A DNA stretch of 52,988 bases from JBKEDS01 sp047975545. Lineage in GTDB: Bacteria > Bacteroidota > Bacteroidia > Flavobacteriales > Flavobacteriaceae. The notes below the pieces were generated by a model. That model made no database searches. It worked only from the letters and a program-made list of their open reading frames with translations, and was not told the DNA's origin. This document shows positions 40,521 through 48,740 of the stretch, in pieces. The stretch is from assembly GCA_047975545.1 (NCBI GenBank), contig JBKEDS010000036.1:1-52988 (forward strand), written 5' to 3'. A program made the translations under genes and the position numbers. Numbering within the stretch: the first letter of the stretch is position 1; each line of letters starts with the position of its first letter.

Positions 40521-41561
40521 TTGGGTATAGGAAGCCCCGATTTACCGCCGTCGCCGGAGGTGCTTAAAGCCATAACCGAAAGCTTAACAAACCCCAATGC
40601 CCACAAATACCAAAGCTATCAAGGCTTGCCCGAAATGCGCCAAGCTATGGCCAATTTTTATGCCGAGCATTTTTCGGTAAATTTAAACCCCAATACCGAA
40701 ATACTGCCCCTAATGGGAAGCAAGGAAGGCATTATGCACATTTCCTTGGCGTACTTAAATAAAGGCGACCAAGTGTTAATACCCAATCCGGGCTATCCTA
40801 CCTACCAATCGGTTACAAAATTGGTCGAGGCCGAACCTGTTTTTTACGAACTTGATGTGGCCAACAATTGGCACCCCGATTTTGCCGCACTTGAAAAATT
40901 GGATTTAAGCAAGGTAAAGCTCATGTGGGTTAACTATCCGCACATGCCAACAGGCGCGCAACCAACAGAAACCTTATACGCCAATTTGGTGGCCTTTGCC
41001 CAAAAACACAATATTTTAATTGTTAACGATAATCCGTACAGTTTCATTTTAAACGATAACCCTACGAGTATTTTAAGCGTTCCGGGGGCAAAAGCCATGT
41101 GCTTGGAGCTTAATTCGCTAAGCAAAACCTTTAATATGGCAGGTTGGCGCGTGGGTATGGTCGTTGGCGACAGCAGCCATATAAACCACATACTAAAAGT
41201 AAAAAGCAACATGGACTCGGGTATGTTCTATGGCATACAAAAAGGGGCGGTCGAGGCTTTAAAAGCATCAAAAACGTGGTATGCCGAACTAAACAAGGTT
41301 TACCAAAAACGCCGCAATTTGGTGTGGCAACTGGCCGATGCCTTAAACTGTACCTACGACAAAAACGCAACAGGGCTTTTTGTGTGGGCCAAGCTGCCCG
41401 AAAACACCGATGCCGAAACGTTTATAGATAATATATTGTACAACAAATACGTGTTTATAACCCCGGGAACCATTTTTGGGAGTAAGGGCGAAGGTTATAT
41501 ACGTTTTTCGCTGTGCGCTTCGGAAGGCGCTCTGGAAGACGCCATTGCAAGAATTAAATAG
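40521..41561 (+). CDS. class I/II aminotransferase (aromatic amino acid operon), N-terminus interrupted
   Basis: This PLP aminotransferase probably makes Phe and Tyr from their keto acids, judging by operon position. The remaining 346 residues hold GIGSPDLPPSPEV, YQSYQGLPEMRQAMANFY, PNPGYPTYQS, NDNPYSF, the PLP lysine in LNSLSKTFNMAGWRVGMV, and the C-terminal arginine in YIRFSLCASEGAL. The full gene would start at 40416, but TAA at 40452 cuts it; a restart at TTG 40521 gives an intact catalytic core lacking 35 residues. Those residues help to form the active-site entrance in class I enzymes, so activity of the short form is uncertain. It may be a recent pseudogene. Confidence 0.82.
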   Translation: MGIGSPDLPPSPEVLKAITESLTNPNAHKYQSYQGLPEMRQAMANFYAEHFSVNLNPNTEILPLMGSKEGIMHISLAYLNKGDQVLIPNPGYPTYQSVTKLVEAEPVFYELDVANNWHPDFAALEKLDLSKVKLMWVNYPHMPTGAQPTETLYANLVAFAQKHNILIVNDNPYSFILNDNPTSILSVPGAKAMCLELNSLSKTFNMAGWRVGMVVGDSSHINHILKVKSNMDSGMFYGIQKGAVEALKASKTWYAELNKVYQKRRNLVWQLADALNCTYDKNATGLFVWAKLPENTDAETFIDNILYNKYVFITPGTIFGSKGEGYIRFSLCASEGALEDAIARIK

Positions 41562-41660
41562 AATTTAAATATGGATACTAATTTAGATTTTGGAAACACT
41601 TAAAAAGCGAGGTACGAAGCAGTCTGCATACAAGAACATCAAAATCAATTTATTTGGTAG

Positions 41661-41773
41661 TGTTATGTCAAATTAAAATTGACGGATGGGATTGCTTCCT
41701 CCGTTGTCATCGCAATGACGTCATTGCGAGAAGGAGGTACGACGACGAAGTAAATTTCAGAGTTGACATAACA
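41661..41773 (+). mobile_element. MITE copy 3 (113 bp, internally deleted)
   Basis: Same ends and body as copy 2 but with about 12 bp missing near the right end (after GACGACGAAG). GTAG flanks both sides (41657-41660 and 41774-41777). It lies inside the phe/tyr operon, between the aminotransferase and tyrA. Confidence 0.78.
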
Positions 41774-41832
41774 GTAGTTTCAAAATAAAAATATAGTATA
41801 AAAACGCCTCCTTTGGAGAGGGTTGATAGAGC

Positions 41833-42684
41833 ATGAAAAACATATATATAATAGGAATAGGTTTAATAGGTGGCAGTTTGGCCATCGACATTAAAAAAAA
41901 CAACCCCAATGTGGTTATCCACGGCATTAGCCGAAAAGATGCCACGTTGGAAGAAGCCTTGTCCTTGGGGTTAATAGATAAAAAAGCAACCTTGGACGAT
42001 GTAGCCAATGCCGATATGGTTATTATTTCCATTCCGGTCGATGCCACGGTAAAGCTCCTGCCAACAGTATTGGACAAAATACCCGACACGGCTTTGGTGG
42101 TCGATGCCGGTTCCACAAAACTGGATATTTGCAAAGCCGTGGAAAACCACCCGAAACGCCGTAATTTTTTGGCGGCGCACCCTATTGCCGGAACCGAATA
42201 CTCGGGGCCGTCGGCAGCTATTAGCGGTTTGTTCGTGGGCAAAACCAATATTATTTGCGAAGTGGAAAAAACAACATTCAAACTTCAGGAAAAGGCTTTG
42301 AAAATGTTTGCCGATATAGGCATGCGCATTCGCTATATGAATCCCGAAGCGCACGACAAGCACATTGCCTATGTGTCGCACCTATCGCACATAAGTTCGT
42401 TTATGTTGGGCAAAACGGTAATCGATAAGGAACGTAACGAGCGTGATATTTTCGATATGGCGGGCAGTGGGTTTGCCTCCACGGTACGATTGGCCAAAAG
42501 TTCGCCCGAAATGTGGACACCCATTTTCAAACAAAACAAACAAAACGTTGTAGAAACCTTAACCGAATATATTAACAACCTAACCCATTTTAAGGAACTT
42601 ATGGAGCAGGACGATTTCGATGCCGTTTACAACGAAATGAAAAACACCAATTATATAAAAGATATTTTAAAGGGAATTAACTAA
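41833..42684 (+). CDS. tyrA: prephenate dehydrogenase
   Basis: It oxidises prephenate to 4-hydroxyphenylpyruvate for tyrosine synthesis. The NAD-binding loop GIGLIGGSLAIDI, IISIPVDATVKLLPTVLD and the catalytic segment AAHPIAGTEYSGP with its histidine are visible, as is HIAYVSHLSHISSFML. Length is 283 residues, without an ACT or chorismate-mutase domain. It belongs to the pheA operon, although a MITE and repeats separate it from the aminotransferase by 271 nt. Confidence 0.93.
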   Translation: MKNIYIIGIGLIGGSLAIDIKKNNPNVVIHGISRKDATLEEALSLGLIDKKATLDDVANADMVIISIPVDATVKLLPTVLDKIPDTALVVDAGSTKLDICKAVENHPKRRNFLAAHPIAGTEYSGPSAAISGLFVGKTNIICEVEKTTFKLQEKALKMFADIGMRIRYMNPEAHDKHIAYVSHLSHISSFMLGKTVIDKERNERDIFDMAGSGFASTVRLAKSSPEMWTPIFKQNKQNVVETLTEYINNLTHFKELMEQDDFDAVYNEMKNTNYIKDILKGIN

Positions 42685-42860
42685 AATTAAAACTGAAAAA
42701 CCTAAATCGTAGAAATATAATAACTTATAGTTTAAAACAGGAATGATAATTAAATTCTATTAATTTGTCATTCTGAACGAAGTGAAGAATCTATTCGGAA
42801 TAAAACTAAAACAATTAAATTTTTTCGATTTATCGTTTTTTAAAAACTACTATTACATCT

Positions 42861-43943
42861 ATGGAAAACAAGAAAGAAATGCGAAACTGGTTAGAGGCCA
42901 TGAACCTAAGCCACCCCTTGGTAATTGCGGGACCTTGTAGTGCCGAAACCGAAGAACAAGTATTAAAAATAGCACACGAGCTAAAAAATACCGATGTAAA
43001 CTATTTTAGGGCAGGTATTTGGAAACCCAGAACACGTCCGGGCATGTTCGAGGGTGTGGGTGCTTTGGGTTTAAAATGGTTGCAAACCGTAAAACAAGAA
43101 ACCGGTATGAAGGTTTGTACCGAAGTAGCCAATGCCGCCCATGTTAAATTGGCTTTAGAGCATGATGTGGATTTGTTGTGGATTGGCGCACGCTCGACCG
43201 TTAGCCCATTTATCATGCAAGAAATTGCCGACGCTTTGGAGCAAACCGATAAGCCCGTATTAATTAAAAACCCCGTAAACCCCGATTTGTCCTTATGGTT
43301 GGGTGGTATCGAACGTATTTACAGTGCCGGGGTAAAAAACATTGGTGCTATTCACCGTGGCTTTTCAACCTACCAAAAAACAAAATACCGTAATATTCCC
43401 GAGTGGCAATTGGCTATCGAGTTTCAAAATAAATTTCCCGATATACCTTTAATTAACGACCCCTCGCACATTGCGGGCAATCGCGAGTTAATTTTCGATA
43501 TATCGCAAACCGCCTTAGATTTAAATTTCGATGGGCTAATGATTGAAACTCACCACGACCCACAACACGCCTGGAGCGATGCCGCACAACAAGTAACACC
43601 AAATGCCTTAGTGCACATCATGCGCGATTTAAAAATGAGAAAAGAATCCGACTCCGAAGCCGATTACCAAAAAGCCTTGGAAAACCTAAGGGCGCAAATC
43701 GATGTTATCGATAATAAAATTTTGGAGCAATTGGGAAAACGCATGGTCGTTGCCGACAGCATCGGGGCACTTAAAAAGCAAAAAAACGTACAAGTACTAC
43801 AATCCAAACGCTGGAACGAAATCCTTGGCAAAATGGTGCTGGAAGGGCAAGAACACGGTTTAAGCGAAGAGTTTATCCTAAAAATGTTCAAGGCCATTCA
43901 CCAAGAATCCATAAACCACCAAGAAAAGATCTTGAATGGGTAA
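42861..43943 (+). CDS. bifunctional DAHP synthase / chorismate mutase
   Basis: The N-terminal ~265 residues are a type I-beta DAHP synthase, which joins PEP and erythrose 4-phosphate at the entry to the shikimate pathway: VIAGPCSAETEEQV, AGIWKPRTRPGMFEGVG, LIKNPVNPDLSLWLGG, INDPSHIAGNR and MIETHHDPQHAWSDA. Residues about 275-355 are an AroQ-type chorismate mutase (LRAQIDVIDNKILEQLGKRM, IGALKKQ). The mutase feeds prephenate directly to PheA and TyrA in the same operon, and in such fusions prephenate or chorismate often inhibits the synthase. 360 residues. The 176-nt gap upstream contains a GTCATTCTGAACGAAGTGAAG-type repeat. Confidence 0.93.
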   Translation: MENKKEMRNWLEAMNLSHPLVIAGPCSAETEEQVLKIAHELKNTDVNYFRAGIWKPRTRPGMFEGVGALGLKWLQTVKQETGMKVCTEVANAAHVKLALEHDVDLLWIGARSTVSPFIMQEIADALEQTDKPVLIKNPVNPDLSLWLGGIERIYSAGVKNIGAIHRGFSTYQKTKYRNIPEWQLAIEFQNKFPDIPLINDPSHIAGNRELIFDISQTALDLNFDGLMIETHHDPQHAWSDAAQQVTPNALVHIMRDLKMRKESDSEADYQKALENLRAQIDVIDNKILEQLGKRMVVADSIGALKKQKNVQVLQSKRWNEILGKMVLEGQEHGLSEEFILKMFKAIHQESINHQEKILNG

Positions 43944-44083
43944 AAAAAATGTCATTCTGAACGCTTGTGCTGAGCAAGGTCGAAACGAAGTGAAAAATCC
44001 CCATATTTTAAGGTGAGATGTTTCACTTCGTTCAACAAGGCAAAAATAAAAAGGGCAAGCCTGTCGAAGCCACTTCTTTTTTA

Positions 44084-44114
44084 TTGTTTTGATGCTTTAT
44101 TATTCACATCTTTG
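44084..44114 (+). promoter_or_regulatory. probable promoter of rsgA
   Basis: TTG (44084-44086) and CATCTTTG (44107-44114) with a 20-nt spacer resemble the Bacteroidota consensus, with one mismatch in the -7 box. It ends 8 nt before the ATG. Confidence 0.45.
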
Positions 44115-44122
44115 CAGTTAAA

Positions 44123-45067
44123 ATGACGGGACTCGTATATAAATCTACAGGCAGTTGGTACACGGTAAAAACCGAGTTGGGCGACACGTACGAGTGTCGT
44201 ATCAAGGGGAAATTTCGTATCAAGGGCATTAAAAGCACCAACCCCATTGCGGTGGGCGATTACGTGGATTTCGAGCTGGAAACCGCCAACAACACAACCT
44301 CGGGTGTTATAAACACCATTCACGACCGCAAGAATTATATCGTGCGCAAATCGGTAAACCTGTCCAAGCAAACGCATATTATTGCATCCAATATCGATCA
44401 GGTATTTTTAATGATAACCATTAACAACCCGCCCACCTTAACCAGTTTTATCGATAGATTTTTGGTTACCGCCGAGGCTTATTCGGTTAAAACCGTATTA
44501 TTGTTCAATAAAATAGACGCCTACGGCCAAAACACTTTGGACGAAGTGCGCTACTTGGCCCATGTGTACCGAGCCATAGGCTACGAGTGTATTGGTATTT
44601 CGGCCGCAAGCGGAAAAAATATCGACCAAGTAAAACGCCTTATGCACAATAAAACCAGTATGTTTTCGGGGCATTCGGGCGTTGGAAAATCCACATTGGT
44701 TAACGCCATAGAACCCGATTTGGATTTAAAAACCAAGGAAATTTCAACCCTGTACATGCAGGGCCAGCACACCACAACCTTTGCCGAAATGTACGATTTA
44801 AGTTTTGGCGGAAAAATTATAGATACCCCCGGCATAAAAGGCTTTGGCGTGGTGGATATGGACAAGGAGGAGGTAGGCGATTATTTTCCCGAAATTTTTA
44901 AGTTGAAACAGCATTGCAAGTTTAACAACTGTTTGCACATTAACGAACCCAAATGCGCCGTTAAGGACGCTTTGGATAACAACGAAATAGCCTTTTCGCG
45001 CTACCGAAGCTATTTGCAAATTGTTGAGGGCGACGACGACCCGTACCGAACCGATAATTGGGAATAG
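44123..45067 (+). CDS. rsgA: ribosome small subunit-dependent GTPase A
   Basis: RsgA assists late 30S maturation and is a circularly permuted GTPase. Motif order shows the permutation: NKID (129-132) comes before GHSGVGKST (183-191) and DTPG (234-237). An N-terminal OB fold (residues 1-70) and a C-terminal zinc site (Cys265, Cys270, His272, Cys278) complete the family layout; 314 residues. A hairpin with a T tract follows the stop codon and may end its transcript. Confidence 0.95.
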   Translation: MTGLVYKSTGSWYTVKTELGDTYECRIKGKFRIKGIKSTNPIAVGDYVDFELETANNTTSGVINTIHDRKNYIVRKSVNLSKQTHIIASNIDQVFLMITINNPPTLTSFIDRFLVTAEAYSVKTVLLFNKIDAYGQNTLDEVRYLAHVYRAIGYECIGISAASGKNIDQVKRLMHNKTSMFSGHSGVGKSTLVNAIEPDLDLKTKEISTLYMQGQHTTTFAEMYDLSFGGKIIDTPGIKGFGVVDMDKEEVGDYFPEIFKLKQHCKFNNCLHINEPKCAVKDALDNNEIAFSRYRSYLQIVEGDDDPYRTDNWE

Positions 45068-45076
45068 CCCCTCCCA

Positions 45077-45107
45077 AATACCTTCCCCGAAAGGGAGTAT
45101 TTTTTTT
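45077..45107 (+). terminator. hairpin with T tract between rsgA and dtd
   Basis: AATACCTTCCC and GGGAGTATT pair around CGAAA with one bulge, followed by eight T. It ends 4 nt before the dtd ATG, an unusual place for a terminator. Confidence 0.55.
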
Positions 45108-45111
45108 AAAA

Positions 45112-45564
45112 ATGAAAGCAGTAATACAACGCACAACAAAAGCAAGCGTAACCATAGAAGGCCAAAAAGTAGCCGCCATTAACAATGGCCTACTTGTCCT
45201 TTTGGGGATTGCCGATACCGACTCGGCAGAGGACATCAAATGGCTTAGCGGCAAAATAGCAAACCTTCGTGTTTTTAACGACCAAAACGAGGTAATGAAC
45301 CACTCGCTACTCGACATTAAAGGCGATGCTATCGTGGTAAGCCAATTTACCTTGCATGCTTTAACAAAAAAAGGCAACCGCCCAAGCTATATCAAGGCGG
45401 CAAAACCCGATGTAGCCATTCCGCTTTACGAGGCTTTTGTAAAACAATTGGAAGCCGATTTGGGTAAAAAAGTACAAACCGGACAATTTGGTGCCGATAT
45501 GAAAGTGGAACTGCTAAACGACGGCCCCGTAACCATAATAATAGACACCAATAACAAGGAATAA
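45112..45564 (+). CDS. dtd: D-aminoacyl-tRNA deacylase
   Basis: Dtd removes D-amino acids, and glycine from tRNA-Ala, from mischarged tRNA. The start MKAVIQRTTKASVTIEG and the two diagnostic motifs SQFTLHALTKKGNRPSY and NDGPVTI are present. I choose ATG 45112, giving 150 residues, the usual length; an upstream in-frame ATG at 45058 lies inside rsgA. The stop overlaps the next start by 1 nt (TAATG). Confidence 0.95.
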   Translation: MKAVIQRTTKASVTIEGQKVAAINNGLLVLLGIADTDSAEDIKWLSGKIANLRVFNDQNEVMNHSLLDIKGDAIVVSQFTLHALTKKGNRPSYIKAAKPDVAIPLYEAFVKQLEADLGKKVQTGQFGADMKVELLNDGPVTIIIDTNNKE

Positions 45565-45890
45565 TGAACATACAAAACGCGCAAAAGGACGTTGATAATT
45601 GGATAAAAACCCACGGCGTTCGCTATTTTAACGAACTTACCAATATGGCGCAACTTACCGAGGAAGTAGGCGAAGTGGCCCGCATTATTGCCCGCCGTTA
45701 TGGCGAACAAAGCGAAAAAGAAAGCGATAAAAATAAAGATTTGGGTGAAGAGTTGGCCGATGTGCTGTTTGTTGTGCTATGCTTGGCCAACCAAACCGGT
45801 GTCGATTTACAAGCCGCTTTCGATAAGCGTATGGACAAAAAAGGAAAACGCGACCACGACCGCCACCATAATAACGAAAAATTAAAATAA
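45564..45890 (+). CDS. MazG-like nucleotide pyrophosphohydrolase
   Basis: The 108-residue protein is a small all-alpha NTP pyrophosphohydrolase. The metal-binding pattern is visible as LTEEVGEVARIIARRYGE and DLGEELADVLFVVLCLANQTGVDL. Such enzymes hydrolyse (d)NTPs to monophosphates, for instance damaged nucleotides; the precise substrate is unknown. The C-terminus is basic (KKGKRDHDRHH). It is translationally coupled to dtd. Confidence 0.9.
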   Translation: MNIQNAQKDVDNWIKTHGVRYFNELTNMAQLTEEVGEVARIIARRYGEQSEKESDKNKDLGEELADVLFVVLCLANQTGVDLQAAFDKRMDKKGKRDHDRHHNNEKLK

Positions 45891-45917
45891 CTTTAAGCCC
45901 TTAAAAAAAATCGTTTT

Positions 45918-47204
45918 ATGCAGCTTACCTTACAGCAATCAACAATAGTAAAACAATCCGAAATTAAAATAACAGGCTCCAAAAGCGAATCGAACCGATT
46001 ATTGCTGTTGCAAGCCCTGTACCCACAACTTCAGTTGGACAATATTTCAAACTCCGACGACAGTACGTTAATGCAGGCCGCCATAAATTCATCTTCAAAC
46101 CTAATCGATATACACCATGCCGGTACGGCCATGCGTTTTTTAACGGCTTATTTTGCCGCCCAAGAAGGTAGGGAAGTGGTGCTAACGGGGTCAAAACGCA
46201 TGAAGGAACGCCCGATAAAAATTTTGGTTGAAGCGCTCCAACAACTTGGTGCCGATATTTCGTATGTTGAAAACGAAGGCTTTCCGCCCTTAAAAATAAA
46301 AGGAAAAAAACTAACCCGGCACAAAGTAACCTTGCAGGCCAATGTAAGCAGCCAGTATATTTCGGCATTGCTTTTAATGGCTTCAAAATTAGAAAATGGC
46401 TTGGTACTAACGCTCGAAGGCGATATAACCTCCGTACCCTATATAAAAATGACCTTGGCTTTGTTGGAAGAAATTGGCATTGAAACCAATTTTCAAAATA
46501 ACACAATAACCGTAAAACCGATAACGATTAACGAACACGGATTAACGAACAACGAACAACGAACAACCCACACGCAAATAACCGTAGAGTCCGATTGGTC
46601 CTCGGCATCCTATTACTTTAGCATTGCGGCCATTAGCGCCATTGGAACCGAAATAACCTTGTCGGCATACAAGGAAAATTCATTGCAGGGCGATAGTACT
46701 TTGGTAAATATTTACAAACATTTTGGGGTAGAAACCACCTTTAATGGCAATGAAATCACCATTCGAAAATCGAAAGCCGAAAACCGTCAGCCGTTAATCC
46801 TTAATCTTAAAAATGCGCCCGATATAGCGCAAACTATTGCCGTTACCTGTTTCGCTCTGGGTATTCCGTGCGATCTAACAGGTTTGCACACGCTTAAAAT
46901 CAAGGAAACCGATAGGTTGGTGGCGCTTCAAAACGAACTGCAAAAATTTGGGGCCGAAATAGAAATAACAAACAATTCGCTTCATTTAAAATCCCATACC
47001 CTTTTCGGTTCAGGAAAAAGTTCCCTGCCTTTGGGCGGGCCAAGGGCGGCCATTGCCACCTATAACGACCACCGTATGGCCATGGCCTTTGCGCCGTTGG
47101 CCCTTAAAACCGGTATTGTTATTGAAAATGCCGAAGTGGTTTCAAAATCGTACCCCACGTTTTGGGACGATTTAAAAACACTTGGGTTTAAAATAACCCA
47201 ATAA
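45918..47204 (+). CDS. aroA: 3-phosphoshikimate 1-carboxyvinyltransferase (EPSP synthase)
   Basis: It transfers enolpyruvyl from PEP to shikimate 3-phosphate. ITGSKSESNRLLLLQAL, HHAGTAMRFLTAYFA, SQYISALLLMASKL, the middle ESDWSSASYYFSIAAIS, KIKETDRLVALQNEL and YNDHRMAMAFAPLAL follow in family order; 428 residues. Around residues 205-222 there is a low-complexity insertion (INEHGLTNNEQRTTHTQ) encoded by ACGAACA-type tandem repeats. It is far from the other aro genes of the phe operon but in the same general region. Confidence 0.95.
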   Translation: MQLTLQQSTIVKQSEIKITGSKSESNRLLLLQALYPQLQLDNISNSDDSTLMQAAINSSSNLIDIHHAGTAMRFLTAYFAAQEGREVVLTGSKRMKERPIKILVEALQQLGADISYVENEGFPPLKIKGKKLTRHKVTLQANVSSQYISALLLMASKLENGLVLTLEGDITSVPYIKMTLALLEEIGIETNFQNNTITVKPITINEHGLTNNEQRTTHTQITVESDWSSASYYFSIAAISAIGTEITLSAYKENSLQGDSTLVNIYKHFGVETTFNGNEITIRKSKAENRQPLILNLKNAPDIAQTIAVTCFALGIPCDLTGLHTLKIKETDRLVALQNELQKFGAEIEITNNSLHLKSHTLFGSGKSSLPLGGPRAAIATYNDHRMAMAFAPLALKTGIVIENAEVVSKSYPTFWDDLKTLGFKITQ

Positions 47205-47219
47205 TAATTCCCCAATTAC

Positions 47220-47251
47220 TTGACAACCCCTGTTTTCAGATTGTATATTTG
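47220..47251 (+). promoter_or_regulatory. promoter of the RNA element and queA
   Basis: TTGAC (47220) and a perfect TATATTTG (47244-47251) are separated by about 20 nt. Transcription should start near 47258, 25 nt before the 72-nt RNA-like element. Confidence 0.55.
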
Positions 47252-47282
47252 CAACTTTCAAAAAAAATAAGCAAAAACACAC

Positions 47283-47354
47283 GAAACACCTAATAGTTAA
47301 ACTTAAATCGTATAGCGCAATGTTAGTTTGGGTGTTCCATGTGACCTTTAAAAA
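47283..47354 (+). ncRNA. 72-nt RNA-like element in the queA leader (copy B)
   Basis: It aligns with copy A (27376-27445) through GAAACACCTA, TTAAACTTAAA, AATGTTA, TTTGGGTGTTCCAT and TGACC. AACACC (47285-47290) pairs with GGTGTT (47331-47336). It has its own promoter and lies 17 nt before the queA ATG, so it may be a free RNA or a cis element. Confidence 0.5.
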
Positions 47355-47371
47355 ACAATAAACACAAACAC

Positions 47372-48421
47372 ATGAAATTATCACATTTTGGTTTTAACCT
47401 GCCCGAAGAATTATTAGCCGAATATCCCGCCGAAAATAGGGACGAGGCCCGATTAATGGTGTTGGACCGAAAAAAACAAACCATAGAGCATAAAATGTTT
47501 AAGGATATTGTAGATTATTTTGAAGAAGACGATGTGCTAATCCTAAACAATACCAAGGTGTTTCCCGCAAGACTGTACGGTAACAAGGAAAAAACAGGCG
47601 CCAGGATAGAAGTGTTTTTATTGCGCGAGCTAAACGAAGAACAACGCCTTTGGGACGTGCTGGTGGACCCCGCTAGAAAAATACGCATAGGCAATAAGTT
47701 ATACTTTGGCGAGGACGATACCCTTGTGGCCGAAGTAATAGACAACACCACCTCCAGAGGGCGCACCCTGCGTTTTCTTTACGACGGTTCGTATGGCGAA
47801 TTCCGCAGAAAACTAAAAGAACTGGGCGAAACGCCCCTGCCCAAATACATAAAACGGGCCGTAGAACCCGAGGACGAAGAGCGCTACCAAACCATTTACG
47901 CCAAAACCGAAGGCGCCGTAGCAGCGCCAACGGCAGGACTTCATTTTTCGAAACACGTGTTAAAACGTATGGAAATAAAAGGCGTAAACTTTGCCGAAGT
48001 AACCCTTCACGTAGGCTTGGGCACGTTTAACCCCGTAGAGGTCGAGGATCTTTCCAAACACAAAATGGACAGCGAAGAAGTAACCATCGACGCCAAGGCC
48101 GTAGCAACCGTAAACACGGGAATCCGCAACAAAAAACGGGTTTGTGCCGTAGGCACTACCGTTATGCGCGCCATTGAAAGTTCGGTTTCCTCCAACGGCC
48201 AGCTAAACGAAATAAACGGTTGGACCAACAAATTTATTTTTCCGCCCTACGATTTCAGCATTGCCAATTGTATGGTAACCAATTTCCACACGCCAAAATC
48301 AACACTGTTAATGATGGTGTCGGCATTTGCGGGCCACGATTTTATAAAACGCGCCTACGACGAAGCCGTTAAGGAAAAATACAAATTTTACAGTTATGGC
48401 GATGCCATGCTAATTTTGTAA
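47372..48421 (+). CDS. queA: S-adenosylmethionine:tRNA ribosyltransferase-isomerase
   Basis: QueA transfers the ribosyl part of SAM to preQ1 in tRNA, forming epoxyqueuosine. MKLSHFGFNLPEELLAEYPAE, VLILNNTKVFPARLYG, EGAVAAPTAGLHFSK, LHVGLGTFNPV and TNFHTPKSTLLMMVSAFAG are family blocks; 349 residues is normal. It is preceded by an RNA-like element and followed by a 12-bp-stem terminator, so it is probably monocistronic. Confidence 0.96.
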   Translation: MKLSHFGFNLPEELLAEYPAENRDEARLMVLDRKKQTIEHKMFKDIVDYFEEDDVLILNNTKVFPARLYGNKEKTGARIEVFLLRELNEEQRLWDVLVDPARKIRIGNKLYFGEDDTLVAEVIDNTTSRGRTLRFLYDGSYGEFRRKLKELGETPLPKYIKRAVEPEDEERYQTIYAKTEGAVAAPTAGLHFSKHVLKRMEIKGVNFAEVTLHVGLGTFNPVEVEDLSKHKMDSEEVTIDAKAVATVNTGIRNKKRVCAVGTTVMRAIESSVSSNGQLNEINGWTNKFIFPPYDFSIANCMVTNFHTPKSTLLMMVSAFAGHDFIKRAYDEAVKEKYKFYSYGDAMLIL

Positions 48422-48437
48422 AAAAAAATAAGCCTGT

Positions 48438-48497
48438 CCAAAGCGTTTGTCGTTCTATGTTTGCAACAAGATACCAAACGCTTTGGGTCGTTTTTTT
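48438..48497 (+). terminator. intrinsic terminator of queA
   Basis: CCAAAGCGTTTG and CAAACGCTTTGG form a perfect 12-bp stem with a 25-nt loop, followed after GTCG by seven T. Confidence 0.85.
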
Positions 48498-48506
48498 GTT
48501 TTTGGG

Positions 48507-48588
48507 CGTTCCCCTTCACTTCGCAAGCTCCGTTTCGGGTCAGGCTTTCCGCGCTACACGGTAGCTTGCTCCAATCCTTAACGCACCT
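48507..48588 (+). repeat. dispersed GGCGTT...TAACGCA repeat, copy C
   Basis: GGCGTTCCCC, CGGGTCAGGCTTTCCG and CAATCCTTAACGCACC correspond to copies A and B. Together with the queA terminator and the rlmN promoter it fills the 319-bp gap; 48590-48720 shows nothing recognisable. Confidence 0.6.
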
Positions 48589-48724
48589 ATCAGCTAAAGA
48601 AAAGGGCTATCCAAAATTAAGTTACTGTTTATAAAGGCTAAAACATTAATATCTAACTTCTAACATCTGTATTCAGCCTCCCGGCACCCAACATTAAACC
48701 CCTAACTTTAACAAACAAAATCAT

Positions 48725-48732
48725 TACCTTTG
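48725..48732 (+). promoter_or_regulatory. -7 promoter element of rlmN
   Basis: TACCTTTG matches TAnnTTTG and ends 8 nt before the ATG, so the mRNA is probably leaderless or nearly so. Confidence 0.6.
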
Positions 48733-48740
48733 CACCTCGT

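Noticed and set aside
45058..45111. upstream start for dtd
   Set aside because: It lies inside rsgA and the terminator hairpin; ATG 45112 gives the canonical N-terminus.
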